NCBI GenBank assembly: GCA_036971615.1 | Contig: JAYKKR010000008.1 | Location: 620,001-684,000 of the forward strand | Length of the DNA: 64,000 bases | Reading direction: 5' to 3' | Source of the DNA: Amyloporia xantha | Taxonomy: Eukaryota; Basidiomycota; Agaricomycetes; Polyporales; Adustoporiaceae | In this document: piece after piece, positions 45,901 through 58,963 of the stretch | Numbering within the stretch: position 1 is the stretch's first letter | Layout: the number at the start of each line of letters is the position of its first letter | The notes under the pieces: generated by a model | What the model was told of the DNA's origin: nothing | Databases searched by the model: none | What the model saw: the letters and a program-made list of their open reading frames with translations, nothing else | Made by a program: the position numbers and the translations under genes

Positions 45901-47990
45901 TCAGGCGGGGATGATTTCATGGATGCACCAGCCGCTCGGGTTGACGATCAACGTAGCATCATCGCTATAGACCGGTGGGATGTGCTGAGAATCAGCGTGG
46001 CGACAATGGGCATCCCGGTCGCACAATGTCCTCCGTTGACCGTTCCAGAAATAGCGTAGCTGGGATATCTCAATGGGAGAACTCTTGCAGACGTTACAAG
46101 AGAAGGGTTGGTCGCGAGATTGATAGAAGTAAGATGGCGCAGTATGTAGTAACGGTCTGCTAAGGGTCACGTCAATTGATGCATCGTAGAGATTACTCGC
46201 GAGTGATATCAGCAGCGATTGCGAGAAGGGCTGCACAGCATGGCCAAGGAGTCGTCTGGTCCAGCGCTGGCTCGGACAGAATAGTGACATTGAGGACATT
46301 GAGGATCTAGAGAAGACGTCAGATACGAAGACGCTCATTCGACAGAATGCACCTACCAGCATCTACTAGGGTGGTCCAGAGATTATGCGGAAGTAAGTCC
46401 TCTGCCATAGGCGTTGTCTGTAGGTCTACACATACAAGACCCGCTGGGATCAACGACGGAAACGACAAGTTGTGGTCCGTTGTAGAATCAAAGGTATTGT
46501 AATGGAGGGCAATACCGTCGGTGATATGTGCGAGCTTATTAGGAGTGGACCGAGGACCAGCTCGGATACCTGGCAGATCAAGATAAGATGGCGAGCGGCG
46601 AGCATGGTCCACGGTGATGAGTAGGCTCTCCGTCTCAATTGAGTCGACTCTGCCCTGCCTTGCTCTTCCGGATACTCCCTCAGCACAGCGCTGTAAAACA
46701 GGTCATCGGCAGCGTGTGATGCAGGCCGCTCGAGACGAACAACTCTGCCGTCTACTGCGTCGTGTCTCGCGCCTCTGCATGCAGCTTGACGGCAAGCTCG
46801 TGAGAGCCGTCAACGGTACGTCGGTGAATGAGAGATACGAGACACGGTTTTACGTCACCTCATGTAGTCTACCACAACGCTGTGGATCACCAAGCAGGTC
46901 AGCGACATCAACAACCATAGTGATCTACGCAGACACCGACTTGAATTCTGCCTATGCACAGCGAGTCAGACAGAAGTGTTCCTCGGTCACCTCATACCAC
47001 ATATGGTTATTCTCCCCGTATTCGCAGTCTCTGGCTATTCCGAGTATACCATAAGTGGTCTGAAAAGATGCCCATATCGGTGAAGGAGGTTCGCGATGTC
47101 CCCCAGTGAGTTGCGTTTTCTCGCTGCTATCCCTGGAGATGCATGGCAGTGGCCAATGGACGGTACGTCATAAAGCACATGCGCACGAGAATAATTTCTA
47201 AAACGAACGAGCAAGAGGATTGGCATAGGCATTGGGAGGAGGAAGGGCGAAGATCCATCTTGCGGTGCACAAGATATTGCCGTTACGTAGATAGAGTACG
47301 AGGATGAGGACGCCAACCGATGGAACCGTTGACAGAGCGAGAAATCCGATCTGACACAGTCGAGCGTCTGGACGATTCGATGCGGGGAGCTACCCAGCGG
47401 GCTCCAGCCATCCCCGCGCTATGCTAGTAGCATGACAGCGAGAGCGCAGCTGAGTCTATCACCCCCGCAGCCACGTTTGTACATCAATACCGCGAATAAA
47501 AACATCAGCCATAGTCCTATAGCTATCGATGCAGACAGACGGGATAAAGCCCACAGTTAGACGGACATGATAATCCTGCTGAAATCTCCGGCAGGCTGCA
47601 GCGGGGATGGTGATGTCACAGAGCAAGAGATTAGGAGCACGTGGTCAGATCGAGGAATAACGCGATCATGGGCGTCTCTCCGCGCGTCCCATTGCATCGA
47701 AACCAAGTTCACGATTGTCCTGCGCTCGTTGTACTAGCTGCTGTCTATAACAACCATCTCCCAGCAACGTATTATGCAGCTCCGGGCCCACTACCTCCCG
47801 CGAATGCGATAGCTTCACCCAGGGCCGTTCCCCGTAGAAATAAAAGCCCCTCGCCGTGTGCTTCTAGCTTCTACTGTGTTATGATCGAAACACCTCGCTC
47901 CTCGCCAACGACGCGTCCAGGTCGTATCTGAGGCAGTCAATGAACTTGTCTCAAAGCTCTACGGGAATGGACGGCTTTGAAGTGCGAACT
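45901..47990 (-). pseudogene. Degenerate F-box gene
   Basis: On the minus strand near 47975-47885 one frame reads KPSIPVEL, a stop, then DKFIDCLRYDLDASLARSEV. This is an F-box like PPELWDHIVSYLRYDLDALLA, with the Trp codon turned to TGA. Further down, KLAHITDGIALHYNTFDS (about 46535-46480) and RWTRRLLGHAVQPFSQSLLI (about 46255-46195) look like repeat-region pieces in separate frames. The fragments lie in order on one strand, so this is probably a worn-out member of the F-box array. Exact ends are uncertain. Confidence 0.45.
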
Positions 47991-49515
47991 CGCGATTGGC
48001 AACCCCCCGTCGGACTCAGACCATGGGTCCCGTTCTCATGACACGCAGACTGGCGGGGATGGCTGCTCTCATCGCTCGACGCCTTGCGAGCAGAAGACGT
48101 TAGGTACGACGACATCACCTGCCTATTACGAGAAGCAGTCCTGGTCGGCCCAGTCCCCGTCTAGTCAATCTCCTGTTGAAGAGCACAGCCCTGTGGCATT
48201 GTATTACCGCACTTGTGATCTCTCCCCTAAGCTCCGAGTATCTGCTCGCCTTCTCATTACCCAGAACACCTCTCGCTGCATGATGCCCATGTCTTCACCT
48301 CGCCGGCTTCGCATACATTCACGAGATATCATACTATGGGGCGACGCTGATAGCAGAGTAGCGAACGGGTAAGTTGTAAGTGTTGCACGTACTTGACTAC
48401 CGTTCTCTTCATCTTCTCATTTCCCGATCCTTACCCGGGGTTATATCAAGAATCATCCAGTGCGGCCTCAAACAGTCTGGACGCGGGACATGATTTGTCA
48501 TTGTCGTCTTCTTGTTTCGCAGTCTTATCTTCTCCACGGCTCCCTTGTCGCTCTCTGGTACTACGCCCACTACTTCGGCAATATCGTTGAAAGCGCTACT
48601 TCGGCGACCCACATACAATCACATGCAGGGCCTGGAATAGTATATCAGATGCAGCATATCCGACTCTTGCTCGTAGCGCCTTCCACACTCGATAGTTTGT
48701 TTCTCACCGCCATCATTCCTACCGTCCCAGCCATCTCTGAAGTTACTTATTACCACGTCCATCCCTAAGTGCGCGTACCTAAACCGGCAGGCCTCATTGT
48801 AGTTCATTGACTTGTGAAGCATGACGTGACAAAGGTGGACTGCGGTTGGAGGTATGGATAAGGGGCTATGGCAGTGGTATGCGTGCTGCAAGGGAGTGTG
48901 ATCGACGAACGTCAGTGCCCGTGCTATGTCCATCGGGCTCGCGCTTTCGCGTCTGCACACAGCTATGTGCGTCATGGCGCTCTTGTTCCATCACACACGC
49001 CTGGTCTATGGTAGGTTAGCGGGCGACTGCACGCCCTAGTTGCCGATGCAGACACGCATCTGAGGGACTGGGCAACCCGACACACTGAAGCAGTGTACAT
49101 ACGAGCGTGTGACTTTGGGTGATGCGAGAGAAGAACGGAAGACACGACGCGGTGCGTGCATTCTGTACTCAGAGAAAGTCCGAGCTGATTCTCTTTCGGT
49201 GTAGCCTGCTTTCTTTTAATCGGCCCCTGTCTCGACGAATGGGCTCCAATTGGGAAGCGCTGGGGGTCTTGTTTTGCCGTCCGCCTCCTCGTACGTGTTC
49301 CACTATTTCAAGCGTCTTCCGTTCCTAAGTCCTGCACTCTCTGCAAAGACTACTTGCACCAAGTCCAGGCGGGGGCCCATCGTCGCGTGAGTTCATATGA
49401 AATGCCCATGCGATATCGTATTCTGTCTTGGCTCGTTGGATTTTCCGAGCTCGACTGAGGGTTACTGCCTTGCAAATCAATTCTGATCAACCTCCTAGCA
49501 GACTGACGCGCCAGC
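47991..49515. other. Spacer, nothing recognised
   Basis: Short frames only. The plus-strand piece at 47977-48372 and its neighbours do not resemble known proteins. No transposon ends, RNA genes or tandem repeats were noticed. Confidence 0.4.
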
Positions 49516-52500
49516 GGGAACTGATCACAGGTACGGCTGTGCTTTTAATGCAGGCAGCGTCGGCAGTGGCGCGTTTCCGCACTCTGGAAAACTATTAGGA
49601 AACATGTCCAGTAATACAATTCCGGAATACATGCCATCATCCTTCCGTCTCGTTTTTTTACTATCGTGGTGGTTGTAAGATCTCACCGGGACCGTTTTAT
49701 GGGCGATTGCGTTTTGGCATGACATCGATGGTTCCCACCACCCATACTGTCATCCAACTTGCCGTCCGGCCCTTCTTACCCAATGGATCCGGAGCAGGTA
49801 CGCAATTTACGGTCGATAAATGAAGATTCTCCACTACTGACGACGCAAAGATGATCAAGCACGTTGTGGAGAGCATGCTCTAATGACTCGAATGCATGAT
49901 ATTTCTGTCACATCGAGCACACCATCGGTTCGCTCTACAAGTAGACCACGCTTTTAGGAATTCGTCGCTATCACCACTCCTGACGGACCCAAAAGGCTCC
50001 CGAGTCATAGCCTGCGGTTTTGAGAGTCGCGGTCTTGCAGCTTCTCGCCGGGGCATCACAGGTTATCTGGTAGTACCTTTGGACAAGACAATTGACAAGA
50101 GGTACATAGATCTGTCCGGGTCTTTCGACGGCCTTGCAGTGTTTGATGGGGACCTTCCGAGCTTCGACTGGTATGTTCGCATGTCTCTCGCTTGTTCAGG
50201 CTGTGTGTTGTTGTCTAATAACAATCTCACGTCACAGCAATAATCCGATTAGTCCATTGTGAGCAATAGGAATGTATACAGCCTAGCAAAGTATCTCGTA
50301 CAGCTACATGACACTGGTATGAAACCAACACTGCCTGTAAAACACAGAGGCCGTCAGTATAGTTACAAATATACACCATCCGATTGTGTCGTCGAAATTT
50401 CCGTAAAAGTAAGAAAGAACCGTACAATAGAACTATCATGACTACCAGATCGTTCGCACTCTATGTTACAAGCCTGTATATATCTGCCGGAAGACGACAT
50501 CGCATCCAGTGATGTTTCATCATATCTTGTGCCACGGACCACACGTCGCGACATATTGAGAGGAAGTCCCGCTCCCGGCCTCGTGGCGGACCCTGCGTTG
50601 ACAATCCACACGGGTGAAGGGCTGTGAAGGGCTAGACTGGATGCCGTAGCGCGTATATGGTCGCCGACGTTCAGTGGAAGGCAACATGGCACGCAGAAGA
50701 TAGAGTATCCGAGGAAGTGCAGACAATGAGAGCGGAATGTAGAAGAGGGTTTATAGAGTCTGTTGTCATCGTGTTGAGCGTGGCCAATCGTCACAATCGG
50801 CACTGTACGACGCGAGATTCAAGGCCAGGTCAAATGTTAGTGAATCAACGCAGCTACAGCAGAAAAAACACACACCTCAGGATACCTCATTTGTGTAATG
50901 TAGGCATCTGAGACTGCACCAGTGTTTCCCAAGAGGCCCTGACTTCATCGTTAAAGAACACAGTAGCACCTTCGTCCTATCGGACTGTAAAGTCAACCTT
51001 TGTGAGCTTGTCAAGTACAGGGCGGGTAAAGATGTGGTCAAGTTGAGAACACCGGCCATAGAGCAGCCTGGTTACGATCGCGTTAAGCTCTTCAGGTCCG
51101 TTGATTTTCATGTAAGGAACATCGAGTCGCAAGGTGATCTCGCTGATATCTTTGGAGGTGAGCTGAGAGATGAGCTGAACTATGCAGCCAGGATTGAAAT
51201 CCACATCGTCGATATGCATGGAGAGCTCAAATGTCGTGAGCTTTGTGTTATGGGAAATATCGATCGGATACTCTGGGAGCATGAATCAGACAGCTGCGAG
51301 GATTGAGCAAGGAGTCGTGTGACTCACCGCCGGGCACCAGGCATAGGTCTAGTTGTCGAAGTGCAACAGAAGACTGAAGGAAACGCTGAACACTTCCGGA
51401 CAGAAAATCTCTGTGGCATAATGGATATCCGAGTGGGCCCAGGCGCATGGAAGTCAGCTTTGCAGAGATGCCCATGGACAGGAAGAAGCCTGTGATGTCG
51501 TCGAAAGAAGTCCTGTCCAAGTCATAGAGGGTGACATGCGAGAGCCACATCTTAAAAGCGTATCCGCGTCGAAATACAGCACGATTGAAATGATGTGTCT
51601 CAAAGCGCACTCTGGCGCATCTGAGCCGCTCCAGGTTGGGCAGTGCGGTGGCGCAGATGAGCCGGCCGAATGTGGCAATGGAAGGGAACGTGACGTCATT
51701 GAGATTGAGGAACGTGACCCCGGTGAACGTGGCCAGATTGCGGAAGATGTCCGGCGGTATTCCCCAGGCTGGCCACTCTGCGTGCTCGATGGAAAGGTAC
51801 ACCGTGTTTGTCCACCTTCCGCCTAGCATCGCTGCAAATGTGGCCAGGTGTGGGATGGATCCTCGCCCCACAATGATCACGTCGTGCGGTCCTGTCCAGC
51901 TGCTTTTCATCCTTCCTATGCGCACCACCTCCTTCCGATTCGAAAAAAAAACTAGATTTTTTCCATATTCCGGCGGCACGTACTTGCTAGCTCTCTTGTA
52001 CCACACGTCTCCAGAGTAGGCCTCGCGGTACGCTACCAGCGCATCCAGGTCACCTCGCAAGTAGGAAACGATGTGGTCCCAAAGCTCCGGTGGAAGAAAT
52101 CGAGGAGTGGGCTGTAGAATGGGTGAGTCGAATTCGATAGCTGTACGTGAATATATCTACTTCTCTTGGTTCCCTCGTCTCTATTGCCTCGGCACCGCTC
52201 CACCCCGACAACTTCAGCTTTTTCGCGCTTCTCCCGAGTTCCCTCTCTGGTAACCTCTGTAGGACGCTGATGCAGGGCTGTTGAAAATCGCTACTCCGAC
52301 CGGGGGACACGTTACTGTGGTCTGGTACCGCTGGTGTGCTGATCATGGCGATACCAGATGGATCCGCCACCAGCAGTGAGTCTGTATCCTGCTTGTATCC
52401 GCGCGCAGTTGCCGTGTTGCTTGTTTCTGTGCAGTCCTGCAGATTGACGTCCAAGTAGAATGGCTTACTCTCCATCGGCTTTTGACTTGAGGCTGCAGGT

Positions 52501-52931
52501 CCCTTGTGATCCATGGGCGAAGGGTAGTGCTCGATATGGGTTGTCAAGGAGTGTGGTGATGGGTTCGTTTTCTAGTACGGAGAGTGAGTTCTACGCACCT
52601 GCAGTTTGGTCTGCAGCTCCGCGGAACCCGATGGATATATAGTTCGTCTGTCAGGGACGACAGCCTCATGGCGGTGTCTACTAGATGCATGTTTTCATCT
52701 CGGGTTTTCAGTAACTGTGTGTTTGGCTCCGAGTGTCACTTATTCTTGTCTCCGTTCATTAAAAACTCAATGGTTTATCTCAAAGCAGCCCCCTGCGTAT
52801 AAGAGCGCTCGAAGGCTATCCTGTGACCACCGGGCGAAATTCGCGCACCAGCGCCGAATACACGCCGTCCTCCAACATCGCTGTACAATTTACGCGTTTG
52901 TGAAGCAGCGACTGCATCGACTCGTGGTGCG
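49516..52931 (+). repeat. Diverged third copy of the F-box B unit (B2)
   Basis: Aligns with 38076-41770 and 57644-61340 in the same orientation, but with visibly more differences than those two show to each other. For example, about 20 bases of spacing differ near 49590, and many substitutions separate the 5' exons. The junction with copy 2 of the long duplication is at 52931/52932. Confidence 0.85.
50977..52514 (-). pseudogene. F-box protein B2, truncated by a stop codon
   Basis: The main exon ends at 51328 and the second exon starts at 51272, with the same splice words as B1. The F-box exon reads FLPPELWDHIVSYLRGDLDA and Leu-rich strands follow. In the second exon the reading VDFTVR ends in TAG where B1 and B3 have a Ser codon (FTVRSDEG), removing about 46 residues from the C-terminus. 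The 5' exon near 52514 (MDHKGPAASSQKPM) is longer and diverged. The F-box itself is intact, so a shortened adaptor is possible. Confidence 0.6.
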
Positions 52932-54787
52932 GTAGCTGTGAAATTGGCAATGCATACGTAAAGTTTGAGGCTGATTAGTATCTACCAGTTATCACCACTT
53001 GGCTTATCGAACGGGCGTCCTAGTGCGGTCGGCATACCCTCAAAGAAGACCTGAAAACTTAAAACGTGCATATCGATTCCACGCGCCCATCACGCCCCGA
53101 GGAAGCTTCCTACACCCTGAATCACGTAACGCTGTCCTCGTCACCCCCATACGGCTACTATTAGGATTCGTGTGTCATATCCTCCTATGTGCGGACCATT
53201 TCTATTCTGGACAATGCAGTGAGCTGGGCCGTTCTCTCATTCCTGCCTTAATCGATGACTGCGAACTGTCGGCGTCGACGAAGACACTAGTAGGGTTTCA
53301 ACTTTTAAATTTATCAATGCTCGTTCTGTCCGTTTCTTGTACCGCCTCCCAGTCCGCGAAGAATCTAACAGCGCTTCAAACCCACTCTTCCGGTCCCAGA
53401 GCTCACAGTCAGATCTAGACAATCATATACACGGATTGCATCCTGTGGTCGAGCTGTTACCCTATTGTCCCGTGTTCTAGCACTATTGAACCCCCAACTG
53501 CCCGTCTCCTTTCAGGCACGTCATCGGACCTCCCTTCGTGGCAGCGGCATTCCCTTGGATAGCATTTGCGTCGATATGTCATGCTTGGGGGAAGAGCTGT
53601 ACGCATTTATTCACTAATCTTGCCCCAATCTTACAACCGGCTTCCCAGCCGTTCCCTATGCGGAGATAGAGGAGCCCTACGTCTAAGCCTTACGGACGAT
53701 CTGCAACAGGTTCCTTCATTACGTTGATTTCTGCTCAAGAGTTTCATCCGTTGGTGCCCGACATGAATCGCAGACAGCCCAGGTCACACCTAAGCCTCCG
53801 AGACATTGCAGCAGAGACGCAGGAGCGCAGGAGCGCACGAAGGTGAGCAGCTGTATATTTACTCGCCTCCGGCCAGCACTTAGGTGCGACATGTGCGTGA
53901 GTTCTGAGCCTGTTCTGCATGATGGTCCTCCTACGAGGCAGGACGGTCCTTGTGGTATACACTGTCGATTACTCGTGGCTATGATCAGGACATTCGCGCA
54001 CAGTGTCGACTCGGTGGGCCACTCAGGATTCTCGCATTCCATTTATATTTCGAGTAGTCCGGTCCCAAAGGCAGGAATACATGGTATAATTTAGCAGAGG
54101 CCGCCCGCAGCTGTCAATACAAACCATATGTGGGTACGCCGGCCTATGATTGGGCTGGGAAATGTAACTCGACGTGAGATGCAGGAGACGGGGTAAGAGA
54201 AAGAAATGGCTCGTGGCCTGTCGTGACGTGGGCCAAGCGTAGAACGTTATCGAGATTGAGGACGCGTCGCTATGGATCTTAGTGCTATATGCGATACATC
54301 GAGGTTGTGAATATACTGGTTACAATGATATATGTCGGATCGCGTCCTGGAAACTCTTGTAAGCAGAGAAGAGCTGTACAATGGAACCATAAATACCACT
54401 CAATCATTCGCATTCAGTACCACAATCATCATTTCTATCAGCCACGAGATAACATCACAGCGACCTAGACTTGAGTGCGTATCGTCCTATAGGTTGGGGG
54501 CCGCGGAATGCCTGAAGAAAGTCCTGCTCCCGGCTTTATGGCGTACCTTGCGTTGACGATCCATGCGAACGTGCACCTAGTTCGGATGCCGCGGTGCGTG
54601 TGTACTCATCGACATTCAGTAGGACTCAACATAGCAGGCAGAAGGTAAAGAATACAACGAAGGGCATACTATGGGGCTGGAACAGGATACAGGATTGAAG
54701 CAACTGCAATCATGTTTTCAAGCGAAGGATGCGAAAGATACCCTGTATGATGTGAGATTCAAGATCAGGTCAAATATGAATCGACAG

Positions 54788-56270
54788 CTATAGTAGGACA
54801 CAAACGCACCTCAGGATACCTCGTTTGTGTAATGTAGGCATCTGAGACTGCACCAGTGTCTCCATTAGAGTATATACCACCTGAGTTTGCTGATGGTGCT
54901 GATGTCGAAGTGTAATCATGACCAGTGTAAGGTTGTTAAACACAGGGCACGCAAACGTCTGGTCGAGTTGAGGGCAACAGGCACGAGACAGCCTTGTCAG
55001 GATTGCATCAAGCTCCTCCGGTTCGTTCAATGACACGGAATGAATGTCGAATTCAATGTGGATCTTGTCCATAATTTGGGAGGTGAGCTGAGAGAGCAGC
55101 CGAGGTGCGCAGCCGATGTTGAAATCTGTGTTGCTGAAATTGAGCCTAAGAGTGAACGATTTGAGCTTTGTGTTATGGGAAATATCAACGGGATACTCTG
55201 GAGACATGGATCAGACAGCTTGGAGGATTGAGAAAGGAGCTGTGTGGCTCACCGTCGGGCATCAGACTCAGTGATAGTTCTTCAAGTGAGACACCGGCCG
55301 ACAGCATGAGACGCTGCATACTTCCGGACAGAAAGCCCTCGGGGCAGAAATGCGAAGGGCTATAATCGATCGTTACCAACATCGCACCCAGGCGTATGCT
55401 GGTCAGCTTGGCAGAGATGTCCGTGCACAGGAAGAAGCGTGTGATGTCGTCGATAGAAGTCCTGTCCAAGTCGTAGAAGGTGACAGACCGGAGCTTCATC
55501 GCATCAGCACATCGCGGAAACACAGTGCGATCGAAACGACGCGTCCTGAAGCTCAGTGTAGTGCATAAGAGCTCCTCCATGGCGGGCAGGGCGCAGACAA
55601 GCCGGCCAAACATGGTTATTGAGGGGAATGTGATGTCATAGAGACGCAATGATGTGATCCCGGTAAACACGGAGAGGTTCTCGAAGACGTCCGGCGGCAT
55701 GTCCCAGGCTCGCCACGCAATGGACAGACCGAGCGTCTCTGTCCACCTTGCGCCGAACATCGATATCGCTGCGAATGTTCCCAGGTGCAGGATCGGTCCC
55801 CTCTCGTCCTTGTTATGCTCACCGCCGCTGACGTACACGCTGACTGGTCCTGTCCAACTACTCTTCATCACTCCTATCCGCGCCACCTCCTTCCAATTCG
55901 AAAATGTAACATGACCTTGTCCGTATTGTGGCGGCACGTACTTGCTAGCTCTCTCGTGCCATCCGCGTCCAGAATAGGCCTTGCGGTACGCTAGCAGCGC
56001 GTCGAGGTCGTATCGCAAATAGGAAACAATGTGATCCCAAAGTTCGGGCGGGAGATATCGAGGAGTGGACTGCGGAACGAATTTCACGATATGGTGAGCT
56101 CGATCTAAGTTGTAGCTAGATCTACCTACCTCTCTTGCCTCCCTTGCCTCCCTTTCCTCTCTTTCCCAGTCGGTCTCCTTGCCCGCGTCGAAAGCCGTCC
56201 CCAACTCCTGAACCAGCCGTCGCTGCATGAAAGTCAGATGTGGGAACTCATTGTTGGAGCTGGATGACAC
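54788..56270 (-). CDS. F-box protein A2
   Basis: Near-identical copy of A1. The main exon ends at the same GTGAGC donor (near 55253) and the second exon begins at the matching acceptor near 55197. The F-box is RYLPPELWDHIVSYLRYDLD. Compared with A1 it has a 6-base insertion adding two residues (AAISMFGAR against AAMFGAR) and several substitutions (ECT to LCT, NDIT to DDIT). Most differences keep the frame, which argues against immediate decay. The N-terminal caveats of A1 apply. Confidence 0.75.
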
Positions 56271-58963
56271 TGATCCCCCGTCTATGTCGACAGCAAATCG
56301 ACTGTCTACAAGTGGTCGGCCTCCGCCCTGCTCATGTCTGTGGAGATATCAGGTTGCTGTCTGCCGCACTGCCCGACAGAACGCCTTCCGTAGGATTCAT
56401 ACTCGAGGCCTCAGGCTCGCTTTGACTCATGGGCTCAGGATCGCGCTCGCCACATAGATGAAGGAAGACAGCGACTGGCAGCATGAAGACGACGAGTGAG
56501 CAACTCAGATGCTGCCTATAGTACAATTCCAGGTGGCCGAGACTACACCCCATGTCATTCGCTGGATGTATAGTACGTCTGTTATGGACCACAGCCGCGT
56601 GTCCGCGTTCATTTCGGTTCTCAGTACACGTGTGATGGTACGGAGAGCCTCTCGTTCTCGCCTCTGCCCATTGCAAACTCATTCTCCCTGCCCAGTGGTC
56701 CGTCAACACGCTGTCTGACTCGTGAAGATATCGATGCTCTGCTTTTGCTACGGGGTTTCGCGAAGAAATGGTGAGTACCAACTTCCAAGTGTTTCAGAGT
56801 TATATTCCGAACATCCAGAAATAACAGTAGAGCCCCAGAGAAGATGTGAAATACCCTCGATGTATGCAATGGAAGTGCGCACGGCCTGTGCCAAAGCTTC
56901 CGGGAGGCTGTCACTTACTGCTTCTCCTCATCAGGCTCCCTACGAGGCACGAGGCGCTTGTGGGCGCTCGAAGGCCTCCTTGTGACCCCGGCAGAATTCG
57001 TGTGCTAAAAGGGTTCATGGCTGTATCTAACGCAGTTCAAGCATCTCGCGCCATCCGTCTTCCGTCCTGCGAGTTTGCCGCTGAGGTGTTAACATACTGG
57101 AAAGGAAGATCCATCAGCGCTTCGACAGCACACCCGGGACGGTCCAGCAGGCTCGAGCTATCTTCGCGCCATGCGCTTTGCGGTGATCCTGCAGCGATGA
57201 GCAACCGGACGCACCAAACCGAATCTGGAGTTGTGGTGTGCCTATTGGTGATAGCTGCAAGCGGAGATGTAGAGCATAAAACACTCCGCGCAGAAATAGG
57301 CTAAGCAAGTAAGTACACAAGTATGTTCTGTGATGGTTTTTCGTTCTTCTAGTTCTCCATAGATACATTGACGGATATCTGCGTGTTAGCGAAATCGTTA
57401 CATCAGGTTCTAGGCAGCTCCGTTCTTTTTGCGAAACTTGAAATTTGAATCTATGTTACCCAGAGACTGTGACAGAGTACTGTCGTCTCGAAGGTGTACC
57501 GCACCCTGTGCTCTCCATGCTGACTTGCAGTATTATTCTCTGTCATTATTGTGTGTCCAGTAACTCCAGTTGCAATAAGTATACTGCACATACTTCAATG
57601 GAGTCGGGGATTGGCGCTTGCGGCCGCTACGATGGTGATAGCTGCGGGAACTGATCACAGATAGTGCTGCGCCTCTCATGCAGGCAGCGTCGGCAGTGGC
57701 GCGTTTCCGCACTCTGGCAATTGAACTATTAGGAAACATGTCCAGTAATACAATTCCGGAATCCATGTCATCGTCCTTGCATCTCTCTCCTTTTCTATCG
57801 TGGTGGCTGTACAGATCTCATCAGAACCGCTTTATGGTTGGTCGCGTTTTGGTGTGATATCGATGGTTCCCACCACCCGCACTGTCATCCAACTTGCCGT
57901 CCGGCCCTCCTTACCCGACGGATCTGGAGCAGGTGCGCATTTTACAGTCGATAAATGGAGATTTGCCACTACTGACGACGCAAAGATGATCAAGCACGTT
58001 GTGGAGAGCATGCTCTAATGACTCGAATGCATGACTTTTCTGTCATGTCGAGCACAACATCAAGGTTCGCTCTACAAGTAGACCACGCTTTTAGGAATTC
58101 GTCGCTATCACCACTCCTGACGGACCCAAAAGGCTCCCGAGTCATAGCCTGCGGTCTTGAGAGTCGCGGTCTTGCAGCTTCTCGCCGGGGCATCACAGGA
58201 TATGTAGTAGTACCTATGGACAAGACAATTGACAAGAGGTACATAGATCTGTCCGGGTCTTTCAACGGCCCTTGCAGTGTTTGATGGGGACCTTCCGAGC
58301 TTCGACTGGTATGTTCGCATGTCTCTCGCTTGAGGCTGTGTGTGTTGTCTAATAACAATCTCACGTCACAGCAACAATCCAAATAGTCCATTGTGAGTAG
58401 TAGGAATGTATACAGCCTAGCAAAGTATCTCGTACAGTTACATGACACTAGTATGAAACCAACACTGCCTGTTAAATACACGGGCCGCCAAGATAGTTAC
58501 ACATATACACCGTCCAATCGTGTCGTCGAAATTTGCGTAAAGTAAGAAACAACCGTACAATAGAACTATCATGACTACCAGATCGTTCGCACCCTATGTT
58601 ACAAGCCTGTATATATCTGCCGGAAGACGACATCGCATCCAGTTATGTTTGATCGTATCTTGTGCCACGGACCACACGTCGCGACATATTGAGAGGAAGT
58701 CCCGCTCCCGGCCTCGTGGCGGACCCTGCGTTGACAATCCACACGGGTGAAGGGCTGTGAAGGGCTAGACTGGATGCCGTAGCGCGTATATGGTCGCCAA
58801 CGTTCAGTGGAAGTCAACATGGCACGCAGTAGAGCGTGCGGATAATGAGAGCGGAACGTAAAAGAGGGTTTATAGAGTCTGTTGTCATCGTTTTTAGTAT
58901 ACGGAATTACCGTATTTGGTACTGTACGGCGCGAGTTCCAAGGCCAGGTCAAACGTTAGTGAA

